Source of the DNA: Atriophallophorus winterbourni
Taxonomy: Eukaryota; Platyhelminthes; Trematoda; Plagiorchiida; Microphallidae
Reading direction: 5' to 3'
DNA length: 64,000 nucleotides
NCBI GenBank assembly: GCA_013407085.1
Contig: JACCGJ010013524.1
Location: 23,610 to 87,609, forward strand
The stretch's first letter is position 1; each line of letters begins with the position of its first letter. Positions 43,831-55,990 of this stretch are shown here, one piece after another. Below the pieces are notes generated by a model, which was not told the origin of the DNA, searched no databases, and saw nothing but the letters and a program-made list of their open reading frames with translations. The translations under genes were made by a program, and so were the position numbers.

Positions 43831-44469
43831 AATAAATACAATAAATTATCTCGGTAGTTAGACTCACTTAAACGGGCAATCAACTTTGAACAGTATTCTC
43901 AACGCAGACTCAAAATTTCGATATTATTCTGAAAACGGTTTCCATAGTGAAGCTGCAACCGGTCAACGCCTAACCACAACCCGATTATTTAAACTGAAAA
44001 TCTGCTGCAGACTGCATTTTTTCATTCCCCGCTGTTGATTGGTCCGTTTGTCCTAGCCCGATTGGTGGAATTTAGTTGGCCAGACAGGTACGCTATTGTC
44101 GATGCCGTAGTGATAATGACGGGTGTGAAACTCGCAAGCAGATTGCCGAGAAAATCGCACGGCAAACACTGAAGACAGCAAACTTTAAATACGGATTTTT
44201 CGAACTTTGAAGCCATTGTTGTTGAATGCTAACACGATCAACCTCCACGGGATTGAACATAATACACATGCACATGCGTCACGTGTTCTCTCGGGTACCT
44301 GATTTAAAATGGATTCAATGTTAATAAAAGTGCATGCACTTTTTCTGGAATCAGATTTTGATAACACAGCTCATTAAAAAACGTGACAGACCTGAACAAG
44401 TTAGACACGTAATTCACGTTAATGAAGAAGCAGAATCCAGCAAAAGAAGATTTCACTTGCTATACGACC

Positions 44470-45255
44470 AAGAGTTAAAGTTCAATGGCATTAGTCTGTG
44501 ACCAAGGTCTCTCAATTAAATATAAAAAATGTGATGGTCAGAGTGTCGACATCACTCCTAAAGCGAATTTTCGGTAGGTTCTCAAAACAAACAATTCCCT
44601 GCATTATAAAAACTTACATAAGGCCCACGATGGAATATGCAGTTCAAGCATGGTCGCGATGGCTTAAAAAAGATGTTGCGACTTTGCAAAGAATATATCA
44701 TCGAACTACCAAACTTGTCACCGGACTCAGCTGGAAACCATACAACGAGCGAATCAAAACCCTGAATTTATTCGATTATCCTCGTCGTCGTCTCCGGGGC
44801 GATTTGATTTTGGTTTACAATATTTTGAATGCAGCAATTCACCTTCTAAAATGCTTATTTAATATAGGGGGCTCGCACATTTATTCTTACTGTCCCTCAC
44901 TTGCAACTCAACTGTAGACGAAATTTGTTTGACGTGTGAGTTTGTTTTGCTTGGAACAATCTATCAGACTATGTACTAAACTCACCAAATCAGCAAATTT
45001 TCAAGAGAAGTCTTGATGCTTTTTTGACCCTAAACCCGTGCATCGAAGAAAACTATACATCTTAACACCATGTACCTACACTTATCATCCCAACAATCGA
45101 AAACAATTTCTGCCCTTTAGATTTTTACCTGATTCTTGAACTGTTCATTTTTGTTTGTTACATTATTCGTAGTTCCCATATTGTTCTGTGGTTTTTTTGT
45201 TCTAAAGCTATATGCTTTTTAGACCATTAAAATTAAATTGATTGTTTTTAGACCT
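44470..45255 (+). mobile_element. CR1-like LINE C-terminal fragment
   Basis: Plus frame 44498-44917 encodes IIKTYIRPTMEYAVQAWSRW, LQRIYHRTTKLVTGL, YNERIKTLNLFDYPRRRLRG and DLILVYNILN, the conserved thumb/C-terminal domain, with no stop up to 44917. It then decays; the 3' UTR with GCTTTTTAGACCATTAAAAT ends at about 45250. Confidence 0.8.
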
Positions 45256-45439
45256 ACTGTGGCGCAGCATTAGGTGTTATATTCAGCTCCCGCACGCTGA
45301 GAATCTATGGTTAGAGCACAACGTGAAAACATAGATGTGGCAGGACACGCCATAATTCGGCAAGCGTCACTGTGATGCACACGCGTTAATTATGGTTAGG
45401 CTGCAAACTTTGATCGCCCGTTGTGTAGGTGTGAAGTGC

Positions 45440-45704
45440 ATTATCAATGAGTGCTAATCTCGAGCCTACCAATGATGTGTATATCACCGCCATGCGAAAG
45501 CGCAGAAATGACCGATGACGACAATAGCATGTATTTTGGGATTGTGTGATGGCGATTCAAGCGACAACAACCTCGGAAACGTGAGGAGATGGACAACGAC
45601 TCTGCCAGTGTCGAACGATATGAAATAAGTCAAGGTCGGTCAAACGAACCAGACACGGGTAGGGTTTGAATTGTACAGGTTAGCACGAAATCCGTTGGCA
45701 AATC
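45440..45704 (+). repeat. Dispersed repeat family R4, copy 5, 5' half
   Basis: ATGAGTGCTAATCTCGAGCC aligns with 36255, and GGTCGGTCAAACGAACC and TTGGCAAATC with 12.5 and 29.3 kb. It is interrupted at 45704 by an inserted element and resumes at 46817. Confidence 0.6.
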
Positions 45705-45897
45705 GGTGTCCGGTCACTTAATCGCCGACACTTAATCCTTAGACCTTTGATTCCCAGACATTTAAAACCCAAGTTCATCCCCAGTCACTTAATCTTTAGC
45801 CACTTAATCCCCAGTTTGATAACTTTTGAAGAATGCAGAATAGGTTTAAATGAATTTATTTCGCGGGAGAGTTATTCTATTGATTTTAAGAACGTCA

Positions 45898-46396
45898 ATC
45901 TTCGTAAGACATAGTTGTTTTCCGAGCTGATATGGTTGATTGCGGACGTTTCGTCACCAAACTAGATGACATCATCAACGGAACGAACACAAATTGGCTA
46001 CTCGACGACATGATCACAAGTCGGTAATATCGGCGCACATGTATCAAGAAGGACACGAGTTCAATTGGGATGAAACAGAGATAATCGCAAAAGGCAGAAC
46101 TCGACATATACGAGAGTTCCTTGAAGCATGGCATTCGACAGCAAGATCAATCAATGAACACATTCAATTGGATGCAATCTATGGACCAATGAGAACACGC
46201 CAACAAAGGGCACAATCAAGAAGATCAGCCAATCACACTAGATGAGATCGCAGATAAGCGAATAAATTCGAATATCGCTCGTCGCCCAATCACTTCGAAA
46301 GAAGTTCCACTGATGATGTCATCTAGTTTGGTGACGAAACGTCCGCAATCAATCATAACAGCTCGGAGAACAACTATGTCTTACAATCCTGTACCT
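45898..46396. repeat. Inverted repeat (about 85 bp arms) around the Penelope fragment
   Basis: 45898-45982 and 46306-46396 are reverse complements, with GGTGACGAAACGTCCGCAAT the most conserved part. Each arm, read outward, encodes the same peptide (MMSSSLVTKRPQS then AR, TTMSY), so the 3' coding end of a Penelope-like element is present twice in opposite directions. Confidence 0.75.
45994..46245 (+). pseudogene. Penelope-like GIY-YIG endonuclease C-terminal fragment
   Basis: Open frame with HMYQEGHEFNWDETEIIAKG, RHIREFLEAWHST and INEHIQLDAIYGPMR. In Penelope-like elements the endonuclease ends with H-x4-GH-x-F-x-W then E-x-W-H and the following N-x-H-I-x-L-D-x-I-Y. The N-terminal GIY and YIG strands are missing. 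It differs from the fragments at 14.6, 21.5 and 24.1 kb, so it is a different Penelope clade. Confidence 0.72.
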
Positions 46397-46816
46397 GAGC
46401 TACGTGTTTTCAAAACTTCGATCTTTCCGTAGTTGTGCATCGCTGAATTGCTCGAGATGTCATACCATGCAACAAATACTAAGTGAATTAGGGATGAAAG
46501 CAGATTATGAGGCAGACGATTATTTAAGCCTCATGATTGTGCCGTTGAATGATGCATTACAGGCACTCCTTACTTGCCAACATCTAACCATGTGGATATT
46601 TCTTAACGGTTTGCGAAAGGATTGCCGACAGCATACGGTCTCAGTTCTTTAAGCAAGTGCTGGGGTTCATAATAAACAGAGGAAGATGTATGCTGAGATA
46701 CTGACGATTAAGTAACTGGGGATGAAGTGACTTCAGGGTTAAATGTGTGAGGATCCAATTTCTGGTGATTAAGTGTTTGACGATTAATTGTCTGACGATT
46801 AAGTGTTAGTAAACCT

Positions 46817-47150
46817 GCAAATCAGATCAACGTTGAAACAGACATGGACATGTTGAGGATAGAGCTTTAGTAAGTTGATTTGTCTATATCTGATGGGCGT
46901 GTGATGTTTTACTATTTGGTATGTGCATATTAAACGCGTTCGACCAATTAGAGTTCGCTTGTGATATGGGATTCGGGATAAACGTTATGAATGCTGGAAA
47001 GGTGGAACTTAAGAATGAATTGAGACAACCGATAAGTGGATGTGAACCGCAGGGTTGAACAAATTAGGTCACATTGAGTGCCATCGATGCCTGTGCGGAC
47101 AACGTAATGAACGTCATAATAGGCTATGTAGCTTGAGCTCTGTTGAACTT
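46817..47150 (+). repeat. Dispersed repeat family R4, copy 5, 3' half
   Basis: GCAAATCAGATCAACG, the ATTAAACGCGTTCGACCAAT segment, GATATGGGATTCGGG and GTGCGGACAACGTAATGAAC align with 36590-36780 and 12.64-12.83 kb. Confidence 0.6.
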
Positions 47151-47154
47151 ACTT

Positions 47155-48775
47155 TATCCCTATAATACCCCATCTTCTTACAATATGTCACTTTTGGACG
47201 CGTAAAATTGAGCCCCAGTGTCTGCTGACCTTGACCGCGATCTGGTTATACCAAATGATTAGACAGCTCGACGCACCTAAGATTTTTATAGGTTGTTTAT
47301 TGTTAATGTGTGTTAATTAATAACGTTTTTCTAACCCGATCGGTCTGTTGAAGCTACTTTTAGAAGCAAATTTATCGTTTTCAAACATAATTGCTGACTA
47401 CTCATAAGTAACAAATCATTTTGAAATATTCGCAAAATTGATCAAGAAGATTTAGGAAGGAAGGGTTCGACTGAGGTCTCGCTCTTATTTAAGCACATTG
47501 GCAGTAAATATCCTCTGCCTTGAGTTAGATTCGTTCGTGCTTCATTATCGTTCTCGTATAACAAACAACCCAGCCATGCATACTCCCGAACATATAATAG
47601 GTTTCCGTAAAATGCTAACTAGTCAGTATTTGTCAAAATAAAATCGATTCAATCAATTTCAAAATTCGATTAGGTTTATCAGACACTATACCACTCTTTA
47701 ATCCCCAGTAAAATTATTTAAGCGGATTTGCATACGGAGCAAAATAATCTCCGTAGTGTGTGTTTGGTTATTGCGGGCGAAACAAAAGTGACTCACGTTT
47801 CGGAATGTTATCGAATCATTCTTTGGATGAATCACTGGCTCGCAGGTTACTAGGTAGCACTTGGAACACAAATGCCATAAATTTGTCAATTTACAGTAAA
47901 TAAATAACAGCTAACTGTACGAAAAATTATGTTAGATAAAACATGGTTGCAGGCGAACGTTAATGTTTTGTTCATTTTAGATGAAGGGTACTATAATACC
48001 CCGCCAGTCTTCAATTGACCAAATGTATTTACGATAATTGTTATGTGTAGACGAAGATTCGAAGATCAAGTGAAATTCGAGAAAGCATACAGTTTATCAA
48101 TCGCTGAAATATGCGTTCGATAGAACGCTTGAACGAAAAGCACTTCTTCATTTCGCGCCACAGATTGGCTGCTTTCATTGCGACAATTTGTTTTCCTGAG
48201 CTGATAGCGGAGATGTAGTTCCTCTCGACGATTTTGAGAAATAGATCTGGCAGTCCCTGCCCAAGTATTTTCCGAAATAAATAATTCCATCCCATCAGAT
48301 TGACAACAATGTTAAGTAGAAAGCCCGTCAATTTCTAGATCCCACATCGTATGATCTGCAGAAAAACAAGCATTTAAATGTGAAAACTATTCGCTGATCG
48401 ACACAAAATTGTTAAAGCACGATAACTCAATAATTTTAGCTGAACAAAAATGGAAAATCAATAAATCGGTTCAATTTGAACAGTTGAGTCATGATTTGAT
48501 TCATAGGTTTGTTCTTAGATGACATGCGGAGTAAAAAGCTTTGCTTTACAAGACCCACCAAAATATACATATGGCCGTGCGGTAAAAAATAGCATAAAAT
48601 ATTATTACAATACGTAAAAATATACTTGTGCATATGGGTATCTAGTGGTTATTTAAAGCGTCAATTGTTTCGGATTGTACCATTTGAGTTTGTCCAGTTG
48701 GGATAGTGATGTTAGAACCATGTATGAAATTCCTGAACTAGGATTCTGTTAGTGCAATCAAGTTTGAAGAAGTTG
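47155..48775. other. Intergenic DNA, mostly unrecognised
   Basis: A short Penelope-like 3' piece may lie at 47200-47275 (CCCCAGTGTCTGCTGACCTT, like 14.91 kb). A minus frame of 96 codons at 48041-48331 overlaps a 74-codon frame and shows no known motif. Nothing else is supported. Confidence 0.4.
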
Positions 48776-48779
48776 AGGT

Positions 48780-49040
48780 CACATGTGAATAAAGTTCAAT
48801 GAATTTGCTCATAATGCTCTGAGCAACAGCATGATAAATATGTCATATTCGGGGCAGATGGAGAACTTACAACAGTGGGTTTGCCGCCCCAGAATTGGTT
48901 GTCTACTCCAGGTTATTTATCTCGGGTGCATGTGTTTGACTGGCTGGCGAAATCAATTCAAGACTATTCATGTTCGTACGCTTTATGTCGTTTACTGCTC
49001 GAATACGAATTTCAGGGGGTGCCAATTTTCGGCATTGGTA
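48780..49040 (+). repeat. Dispersed repeat family R5, copy 2
   Basis: ATCTCGGGTGCATGTGTTTG, TGGCGAAATCAATTCAAG and TCGAATACGAATTTCA align with 15335-15440. The overlapping plus frames here are broken or different in the other copy. Confidence 0.6.
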
Positions 49041-49529
49041 CCACGCCTCGAGTAATTTTTATCCTTCATTTCATCTGGGCCGAATGTGTTATATCATTTC
49101 CGGTGGAAGTCGTCATTCAGCTTAACCCATTATTCCGTGGAGTTAAATACTGTCAGTGATTGGGGTAGTTGCATTGTTTTGGTGATATTGAATTGGGGAT
49201 GTAGTGATGAAAGTCGTTCATGCTTACAAATTCTCGTTTTCAAAACGAGCGATCATAATGGTCGTTAGTATTTGGGCAGTAACTAATTTTGTCTTGTAAA
49301 GAATAGCGTTGGCTCGAAATAAAACACGCCAAAACCATTAATGAATTTCCGAAGACTAAGAGTAAAGCAGGCGCTAATATAACTAAAATAAGCTTTGTAT
49401 AATTTAGATATCACACTCTGGGCCCGAAAGTTTATCAAACAACATGAGAGCTGCTGTGCTATGTGGAATATGCTTTGATTTTAAATTATGGAAATCGACA
49501 TCAAGGGGAGAACTATAATTTCTAACTTA

Positions 49530-49900
49530 GAAAAAAATGTTGAACGCTTGTTCATCAGCAAGGAGCACGCGGTAGCAGATCTCATGGCTGCAAGTTAGTT
49601 ATTCCACAATCTAGATCAAATTGTCGAGGGTTCTTCTTTGCCGTCCGTGTTTGTTTTATATGGAACTCTCTGCCACCATATATCATTTGTGCATCAAGCC
49701 TGAACATGTTCAAGATTGAACTGGATAAGTATATGTTGACCAAACCCAACCTCGCACCTCAATACAAAGGCTGACGTTCCGTATTGACAAACATCTTTGT
49801 TGTTTTTATGCATTCCCTATATTTTTAATCTATGCTTACCGTAAAATATTTGCTTTCTGAACCATTAAAACTTTGAATTACTTGGAACTTTGAATTTCTT
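49530..49900 (+). mobile_element. CR1-like LINE 3' fragment
   Basis: The plus strand encodes LVIPQSRSNCRGFFFAVRVC, FIWNSLPPYI, MFKIELDKYMLTKPNLAPQY, stop: the end of the LINE protein. The 3' UTR finishes with CTGAACCATTAAAACTTTGA and TTGAATT repeats at about 49895. Confidence 0.8.
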
Positions 49901-50004
49901 TGTATTGTCATCCTGGCTAGTGAAAGAGGAAGCTCCAATCAAGAAAATGATTCACAGCGATTGTTTTTTAACGGAACATTTTATTTGTTGCATCCACGCA
50001 TATA

Positions 50005-50180
50005 CAAAAACTATTATGATTTTCAAAAAGCCCATTTGCACGCATTTCAATCACACACCCCACGAGGTTTTTCTTCATTATCATGCGTTTAACCCGATCT
50101 ATATGTGTTTGAGCAAATAGGATTGAACAGGTGCGTCATACCAACTTTACCCAACAGTGGCATACAAGCTCAAATTTTGT
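50005..50180 (-). repeat. Hammerhead repeat, ribozyme mostly lost
   Basis: Minus strand: CTCGTGGGGTGTGTGATTG and AAATGCGTGCAAATGGG, the 3' strand of stem I and the post-ribozyme segment, with the spacer GAGCTTGTATGCCACTGTTG upstream. CTGATGA and GAAA are not recognisable. Confidence 0.55.
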
Positions 50181-50524
50181 TTAGAATGATTTTCATTTAT
50201 AAATATAATTTACGGTTGTTTTAGTCTGTCAAATTTATCACCAGCGGTTAATATAGATTGCTGATGGAATACTGAGTTATACAAGTGCCATTGTCATGAT
50301 ATACACGATGTAGACTACTGCTGGTGTTTATAATAGCTGATACAGTTTCGTCAGAAGATACTTTCTTTCCAGGGTCTGTGGCTCAGAGAGTTCCTCAGTT
50401 GTTATATGAAAACAGGTTTGAAATTAGTCGAATTCTGACTGGTTTTCCAGTGTCACAGATTCATTCGCGCAAATGTCTGCTATCTTCGATTTTGAATTCG
50501 CTTTCGTTGAGGACATATTGTCGG

Positions 50525-50625
50525 GCTCACATTACCCGCACTTGTACACAACAAACGAGTTCCAGCCGTTTACCGTCATCAAGTTATACAGTAGGATTAG
50601 GTTCAGTTATTTTTTTAATGTGGTG
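50525..50625 (-). repeat. Hammerhead repeat subfamily 2, degenerate
   Basis: Minus strand CTGAACCTAATCCTACTG, TTGATGA (50576-50582, C3 changed to T), a CGGT/GCTG-type stem II, GAAC instead of GAAA. The long plus frame 50324-50821 runs through this repeat and is not considered a gene. Confidence 0.5.
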
Positions 50626-50829
50626 GAAGATTGGTAAACAAATATCGTCTTTGAAGACACTGATCAATAGAAGTCGTGCAATGAATCACAGTGTTCCACT
50701 ACAGAATCACAAAGTTATTCCTGGACAAGAACGCCTGATATGTGGTTGTGCCTACACCTACACACCACAATCGACTACTTTAACAAAATACATATTTCTG
50801 TTCAAGCCAAAGGTGGTTTAACCTATTTA

Positions 50830-50950
50830 CATGTGCATGGGTACATATGATTGAACAGGTTGGTCGTACCAGCTTTATTTAACTGTGGCCAACAATTTCA
50901 AACAAGGTTTATCATTTCTCCACTTTTTCAGTGCATGCGGATCCTGATCA
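50830..50950 (+). repeat. Hammerhead repeat fragment
   Basis: GATTGAACAGGTTGGTCGTA and CCAGCTTTATTTAACTGTGG, then TTTTTCAGTGCATGCGGATC, are the spacer preceding the ribozyme at 4.8 kb. The ribozyme itself has decayed (CCCTATTTGAAAACATG). Confidence 0.5.
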
Positions 50951-50954
50951 TATT

Positions 50955-53200
50955 GTCCCTATTTGAAAACATGTTATGGAAATATATACAATATTTCGAT
51001 TGCCTGTTTAAACGTTCAAAATATTGCATTTTGGTGGTACTTTGCAATATCGCCTTTCGCTGAATATGTGTTCTAATATATGGGGATAGGAAAACTATAA
51101 AAAGGACACCAATGTCTCTGTATTCATAGAAATCTGACGTTTTGCTATGATTTTCATTTAGAAAATACCATGACACGCAAACATTTTAGAACCACCTTTT
51201 CTTAAATCCTATTCTTTGAAAATCTATAATGACTTATCTATTTGTATGAAAATTTCAAGGCAATTTAAAATGTGGACAATCATATTAAGATAAAGAATGA
51301 GATCAATAGATCAGTTTTATTTCACACGTCATACGATCGAGAAAAATTGCGTTTCAATAAATATTCCCATAATCATATCTAAGCTGTCATCCTACTTCCG
51401 AAATTGAAATTTATTGAACATACCTTCATAGTGGATAATTTTCATGCCTTTCAAAGGTGTCATGTCTACGTTGACTCATTCTTGATAATATCAAATCGAT
51501 TACTTGTGATAATAGAAAATTTGGTATATCCACTTACAATGTCAGAATATTTTTAAACGCCAACGCCATGAAATTATCGCAGTCTTTCGTTCTATCAATC
51601 TATCGGTGCGTTGATGTTTGCTCAAAAGTGAGAAAGACAAAAAGAAACATGGAACATTTGAGCATAAGTCCAATGTGATTTCCGTGGATATGGTGTGTAT
51701 TTAGAGTATAAAATTCAAAATGAACGCATGCAAGTGATGATTACGCACGTACAACAAACAGTTTACTTGGTCATAGAATGCAGACAAAAACAACACAATT
51801 CAAATGAGACTTCGTTGTCAAGGGTGAATGTAGCTCACTCAGCAATTCGAATGTCTGCAGCGAAAACAAAGATTAATCGTTTGTTCTCCCTTAGACACCT
51901 TCCCTCGCTGAAGTATGTTTATTCGGTTGCATTTCTAATCATTCGATCGATCTTCATAATCTTTATGATCGTCTGAGATCCACCGTTTATGGAAGGGAGT
52001 TGACATTGTGGTCAAGCTTCGCAACCAAATAGTGTCAAGGTAGTAATTCAAAGGAACAATCTTGGCAATACAAGCTCCCGATTCAGATTCGTTCAATACA
52101 GGACGCGATTGACTTTGATGACTTAAACAAGTGCTGCTTTTGATAGTTTCATAAATGTTCGGATATTGTTTGGGTAGTAAGCATAAGTACATCTGCCGGT
52201 GACACTTGTTCTAGTATCCCTTTAAGTGGCGTTGTGTGAAATACCGAAGAGGGAATGTAAAATAATTTCCAATGACGTCCGCTCTGTAGGCGTTTTTGAG
52301 AAACCTCGTTAGAATGTTTAATACGGTCGGGAGCGTATGAGATGGAAAGTGTGGTTAGGGTTGAACGTTTCCAACGATGTCGAAGAACAGTGGGTATAGT
52401 ATGCAGAAAACATCGTATTTGAGAGGCTACGTTGGTTTACATTTCGTTTTGGAGCATTCATTGTTGCCGCGGGGGTGGGTTGTATCACGTGAGTGACTTC
52501 CGGTTACTATGAATGAGCATCATCTATGTTGGGATGCATCGTGCCGGCGAAATTCGTGTGAACACATTCCCTGGACATGTTTGGCATGGGATTGGTGGTT
52601 ATCGGGTGAAATCTTTGCCGTTTGTTTACATCTAGATCAGCTATCAACTAACCCTCCGATATCTGCATCAATGCTAGCAATATTTAGTGACATCTATCGA
52701 TGCTCATACGCATGATCAAAGCAGAAATTTGATATTCTGAAATTCCCTAGTTTTGGCATTGGCACTGGCTAGCAAAAATGCAACAAACAATTAAAAGCCC
52801 ATATGTGATGCAGTTCAGTGAGTGCTTGATGTTCGTGCCATATAAAAACGGAGCATCCACACATTTCCCATAACTTTTATCCCTTTCTCAAACAAGTACT
52901 ACTTACGAGTAGTAATAAATATTGTTTTGTTTATTTTACTAAAGTTTTCTGACCAACCATTATTTTCTTTTCAGCTCAGACAACTTCCACTTCTCACCAA
53001 AAATTTAAGACCCAAGCTTCGTTAAGTACACAGTTATGTCCTATTCTTTATATTGCGTTTGGTAGAAAATAGGTTACAAGTTCAGCGGTTGTAAATCTGC
53101 AATTTGTATCTAACAGCAGAAATCGACCTTAGAAACGCAACGTTATTCCCCTAATTACCAATAATGCGGAATTTGTAGTGAACTATAAGTACACTGAAAA
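50955..53200. other. Intergenic DNA, no supported gene
   Basis: AT-rich. Plus frames at 51695-51976 and 52509-52715 have no recognisable motif. Confidence 0.45.
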
Positions 53201-53204
53201 TCGT

Positions 53205-53590
53205 GTTCCGTGGCGGTCTTGTTGTAGACATCTTGAAATGTTTTAATGATCTTGTGCGTTATCAGGTGAACTGGCGAGGAAAGCTTGTTCTGATGCGTGA
53301 GACAGAAACTCAAAAGGAAGCTGTCATTCTGATGCCGCTCTACTCGTTCACAGCACTTGCTTGAGCAGATGTTTGATTCAAGGTGTATGCAATACATCCC
53401 CGTACCTAATCTTCTACAGGTTCAGTGGCTTTTTCAGTTCTTACCCTTCCCATCGGTTTAGGATTTTCAATACTTCGTTGTTGTACGACAATTAAGTACT
53501 TGGTACTTGTTGCCAGTGTAATGCTGTCCACATTGAGGATGATTAGCCGATACAAAATGACCGTAGGTGACACTTTCCCTACGCACACAC
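53205..53590 (+). repeat. Dispersed repeat family R6, copy 1
   Basis: TTGTTGTAGACATCTTG, ATGCGTGAGACAGAAA and CTCTACTCGTTCACAGCA align with 57020-57160 in the same order. Non-coding. Ends close to the start of the tRNA-derived SINE. Confidence 0.5.
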
Positions 53591-53639
53591 TGATAAGACA
53601 CGGCCATTATGACCTGGTTTCACACGTTGGTTTACCATG

Positions 53640-54415
53640 TGGTCATGGTGCAGCGGTTATCTGCTTCGCTCGGGGGAGTGAGGTCGCAGGTTCGAACCTC
53701 GGTGGCGACATCATTTTGGTTCCAAAGGTTGCCACAGCCGGGGGTGGTAGTAGGAATGAGCCACCTGCTATCTATAAAATGCTCCCACGTGGCGTGCGTC
53801 TCAAATAGCCTCTGACAACCAAGTCCAACTCCTGGCCTGCACGAGTGGCTTTCCCAAGCCCGGCGGAACTGCTCTTACTGACAGGAGAAGGGGCGAAGGC
53901 GGGTGACTGGCGCCTTAAAACCAGTTTGCTCCGGGCAGATGGAGCTCGTCAGCTACTGGCAATCCATCTAGGGGAAGGAAAACCCTAACCCCAAACCCCC
54001 ACTGCCTTGTGGGTCACCCGATTGCGGGAAAGGCTTCGGGAGAAAACCCCGAGGAAAAATCCGGAGAGAAGCCCCGTAGGTAAATAACTGGCGCACAGCG
54101 CGTTTATCTGCCAACTCCCTGCTGCCTTGTAGGTTGCACTTGGCTGTGCAAAGGCTAGAGAGGTGTACTCGAACAAACACCGAGTGGTGTTGGGGACATC
54201 ACTTGTACACTACCCCCAAGAAACTTCATGATGATGTCTCAATGGGTCTGCGTACCGTCTATGGAGTTCGCAGGTGGGAACGAGACTTGATCACGATCTG
54301 CAACGATCTCGCCTCCGATCGACGTGCGTGGGCTGGTGCGATCCGAGACATCAATGAAGCCGGCTAATCCACCTGTGGAGCCAGCCGCACAAAAGTAAAA
54401 GTAAAGTAAGACCAG
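53640..54415 (+). mobile_element. tRNA-derived SINE/LINE composite element
   Basis: The head resembles a tRNA gene: box A TGGTGCAGCGG (53646-53656) and box B GGTTCGAACC (53689-53698), 33 bases apart. It is followed by a GC-rich body (CCGGGGGTGG, CTGGCCTGCACGAGTGGC, GGGCAGATGGAGC). The 3' part has an open frame (54134-54367) ending WERDLITICNDLASDRRAWA, GAIRDINEAG, stop, which looks like a LINE protein end, then an AAAAGTAAAAGTAAAGTAAG tail. SINEs that borrow a partner LINE 3' end are known. It stands out by GC content, suggesting recent arrival. A second copy without the tRNA head is at 58385. Confidence 0.75.
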
Positions 54416-54419
54416 TGCG

Positions 54420-55335
54420 ATTTATTAAAAAAACATAATACCATAATCTTGTAGAGATAATGGCGTCTCATACGTTTGATAGATAAGACCTAAGTTCGGT
54501 TTGAATTCGTTGCACCCACAAAAATGCCACTCATAAAAAGACTACTGTGGGTTTCTAGTGTTGAGGACAACGATGAAGTTACATTAGGCTCTTTCACTGG
54601 TGAGCATTTTTTTCTTTCATCAAACGTGTATAGGTTTGCAATGCAAACGAACATTTGGTGCTTCGGGAAAAATCAACAAAAATAATCATCTGACAGAAAA
54701 AACAATGATTGATTAAGTACACACGGTATGCTCGGTGTACTTGGTAACATTACAATATTTGTGCTCCGTCATGCATCGATGCAGGTTGCACCAGCGCACG
54801 TATTCTGCAGAGACAAATGGTAAGTCGACACGACGAAATACTACAAGTCATCAAACGGTTATTCCCGGATGTGCCCGAGTTACAAAAACAGCTGCGTCCT
54901 AGTAGAAGCCACCAATCTCACACAAAATCACAACAAGATCTATTTAGAGGTGAGAGTCGGCAGTGGTAAGACACGGCGCGTCGTCGCCAACCGCCGCTAC
55001 TTTCCCGATATCCCTCAGTAACGAATTAAATCATACCGATGAATGGAGAGCAAAAAGAGCCTCCAACCCCGAACTGCTATTACTGTTTAGATATGGACAC
55101 GCTTTACCGTGGTAGCAACACGAAACGTAGGTACTGCTGCTTGTCCTGCTATTTGTTTTTTGCGCGTAAACATAGATCACGCTGGGAGATTGATCAACAA
55201 ATTTTCTAGCGATAACATGCAGCCTAACTCTTGCAGTCGGTTCTAAAGCTTCAATATCAATAAATTTCAATACCCGTGGTCAACGTCAAGCCACTGGGCT
55301 AGTACTGTTCGTCTTGACTCTTCTACACGCCGGCT
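54420..55335. other. Intergenic DNA 3' of the kinase gene
   Basis: No supported gene. Around 55020-55270 both strands have short frames with several cysteines (plus: NCYYCLDMD, RRYCCLSCY), without a recognised domain. Confidence 0.4.
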
Positions 55336-55339
55336 CTAT

Positions 55340-55452
55340 TTCTTCTATTTTCTTTGTCACATCTGTCTAGGCCTGGGCAACTTGACAGTATGTCAGCGCA
55401 CGTGCAGTCTCTGACTGTGCGGCACTTTGCCTGGATCAGGCTTGTGCTTTCA
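55340..55452 (-). mobile_element. SINE-like repeat S1, partial copy
   Basis: Minus strand GAAAGCACAAGCCTGATCC, AGGCAAAGTGCCGCACAGTC, AGAGACTGCACGTG, CCCAGGCCTAGACAG. Same order as 884-1105 and 61681-61912. Confidence 0.65.
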
Positions 55453-55990
55453 CATCACATCACACGTCGGCTCAAACTCTGCGATACGGCTTGATAGAAA
55501 GAAACTCAAAAATACTACGGCACTTTACTTGTAGTCGACCGAGCACGGCTAGTTTATTTACGCACCCATAGAACAGCGGATGATTCAAAAACGCACAGCT
55601 GCTCGACAAACCGGCCGAAATCTCGAAGTCATCACAACAAGACGTTAATGAAATCTGTATTGCTCAACTGGAGTGATAAATTCGTGTTATTACAAACAGC
55701 TGAGTTGAAAATCGAAACATCATAAGCCACACGAAAAACCCAGATAATCCTAAAACACACAAACATAATCAATAGGCTGAACTGAATTATAAAAAAAAAC
55801 AAATTGCAAAGAAAAAGAAAAAAGTCGATAAATGCAACAATCAAATATACACATTGGTTGTCGTAATGTATCTGGCATAGAAAAGGGGTTCCTCCGTTCA
55901 ATGGAGACACAGCAGAGCTATACAAGAGGAATGGACGAGATCTGTTAGGAAACGAACGATACACCGTTTTTCGTATCGCTGGCTGAACAT

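Larger units (their letters stand above)
45705..46816. mobile_element. 1.1-kb element with inverted CACTTAATC-bearing ends and a Penelope-like foldback inside
   Basis: Inserted in an R4 repeat: the sequence on both sides is GCAAATC (45698-45704 and 46817-46823), which occurs once in the uninterrupted R4 copy at 29.36 kb. The left end (GGTGTCCGGTCACTTAATCG) and the reverse complement of the right end (AGGTTTACTAACACTTAATC) are imperfect inverted repeats. CACTTAATC occurs four times on the left; its complement GATTAAGT occurs three times on the right, plus a variant. The middle contains a Penelope-like coding fragment and a foldback of about 85 bp. No transposase is seen. Either a non-autonomous DNA element carrying Penelope debris, or an unusual Penelope-like terminal structure. 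Confidence 0.6.

Noticed and set aside
48041..48331. Overlapping minus frames of 96 and 74 codons
   Set aside because: No motif, no repeat relation and no splice signals; left as unassigned.
50324..50821. Open plus frame of 165 codons
   Set aside because: It runs through degenerate hammerhead repeats, has no domain and no intact repeat-encoded counterpart; a chance frame.
53640..53712. A functional tRNA gene
   Set aside because: Boxes A and B fit, but the acceptor stem is not formed and the sequence continues into a SINE body.
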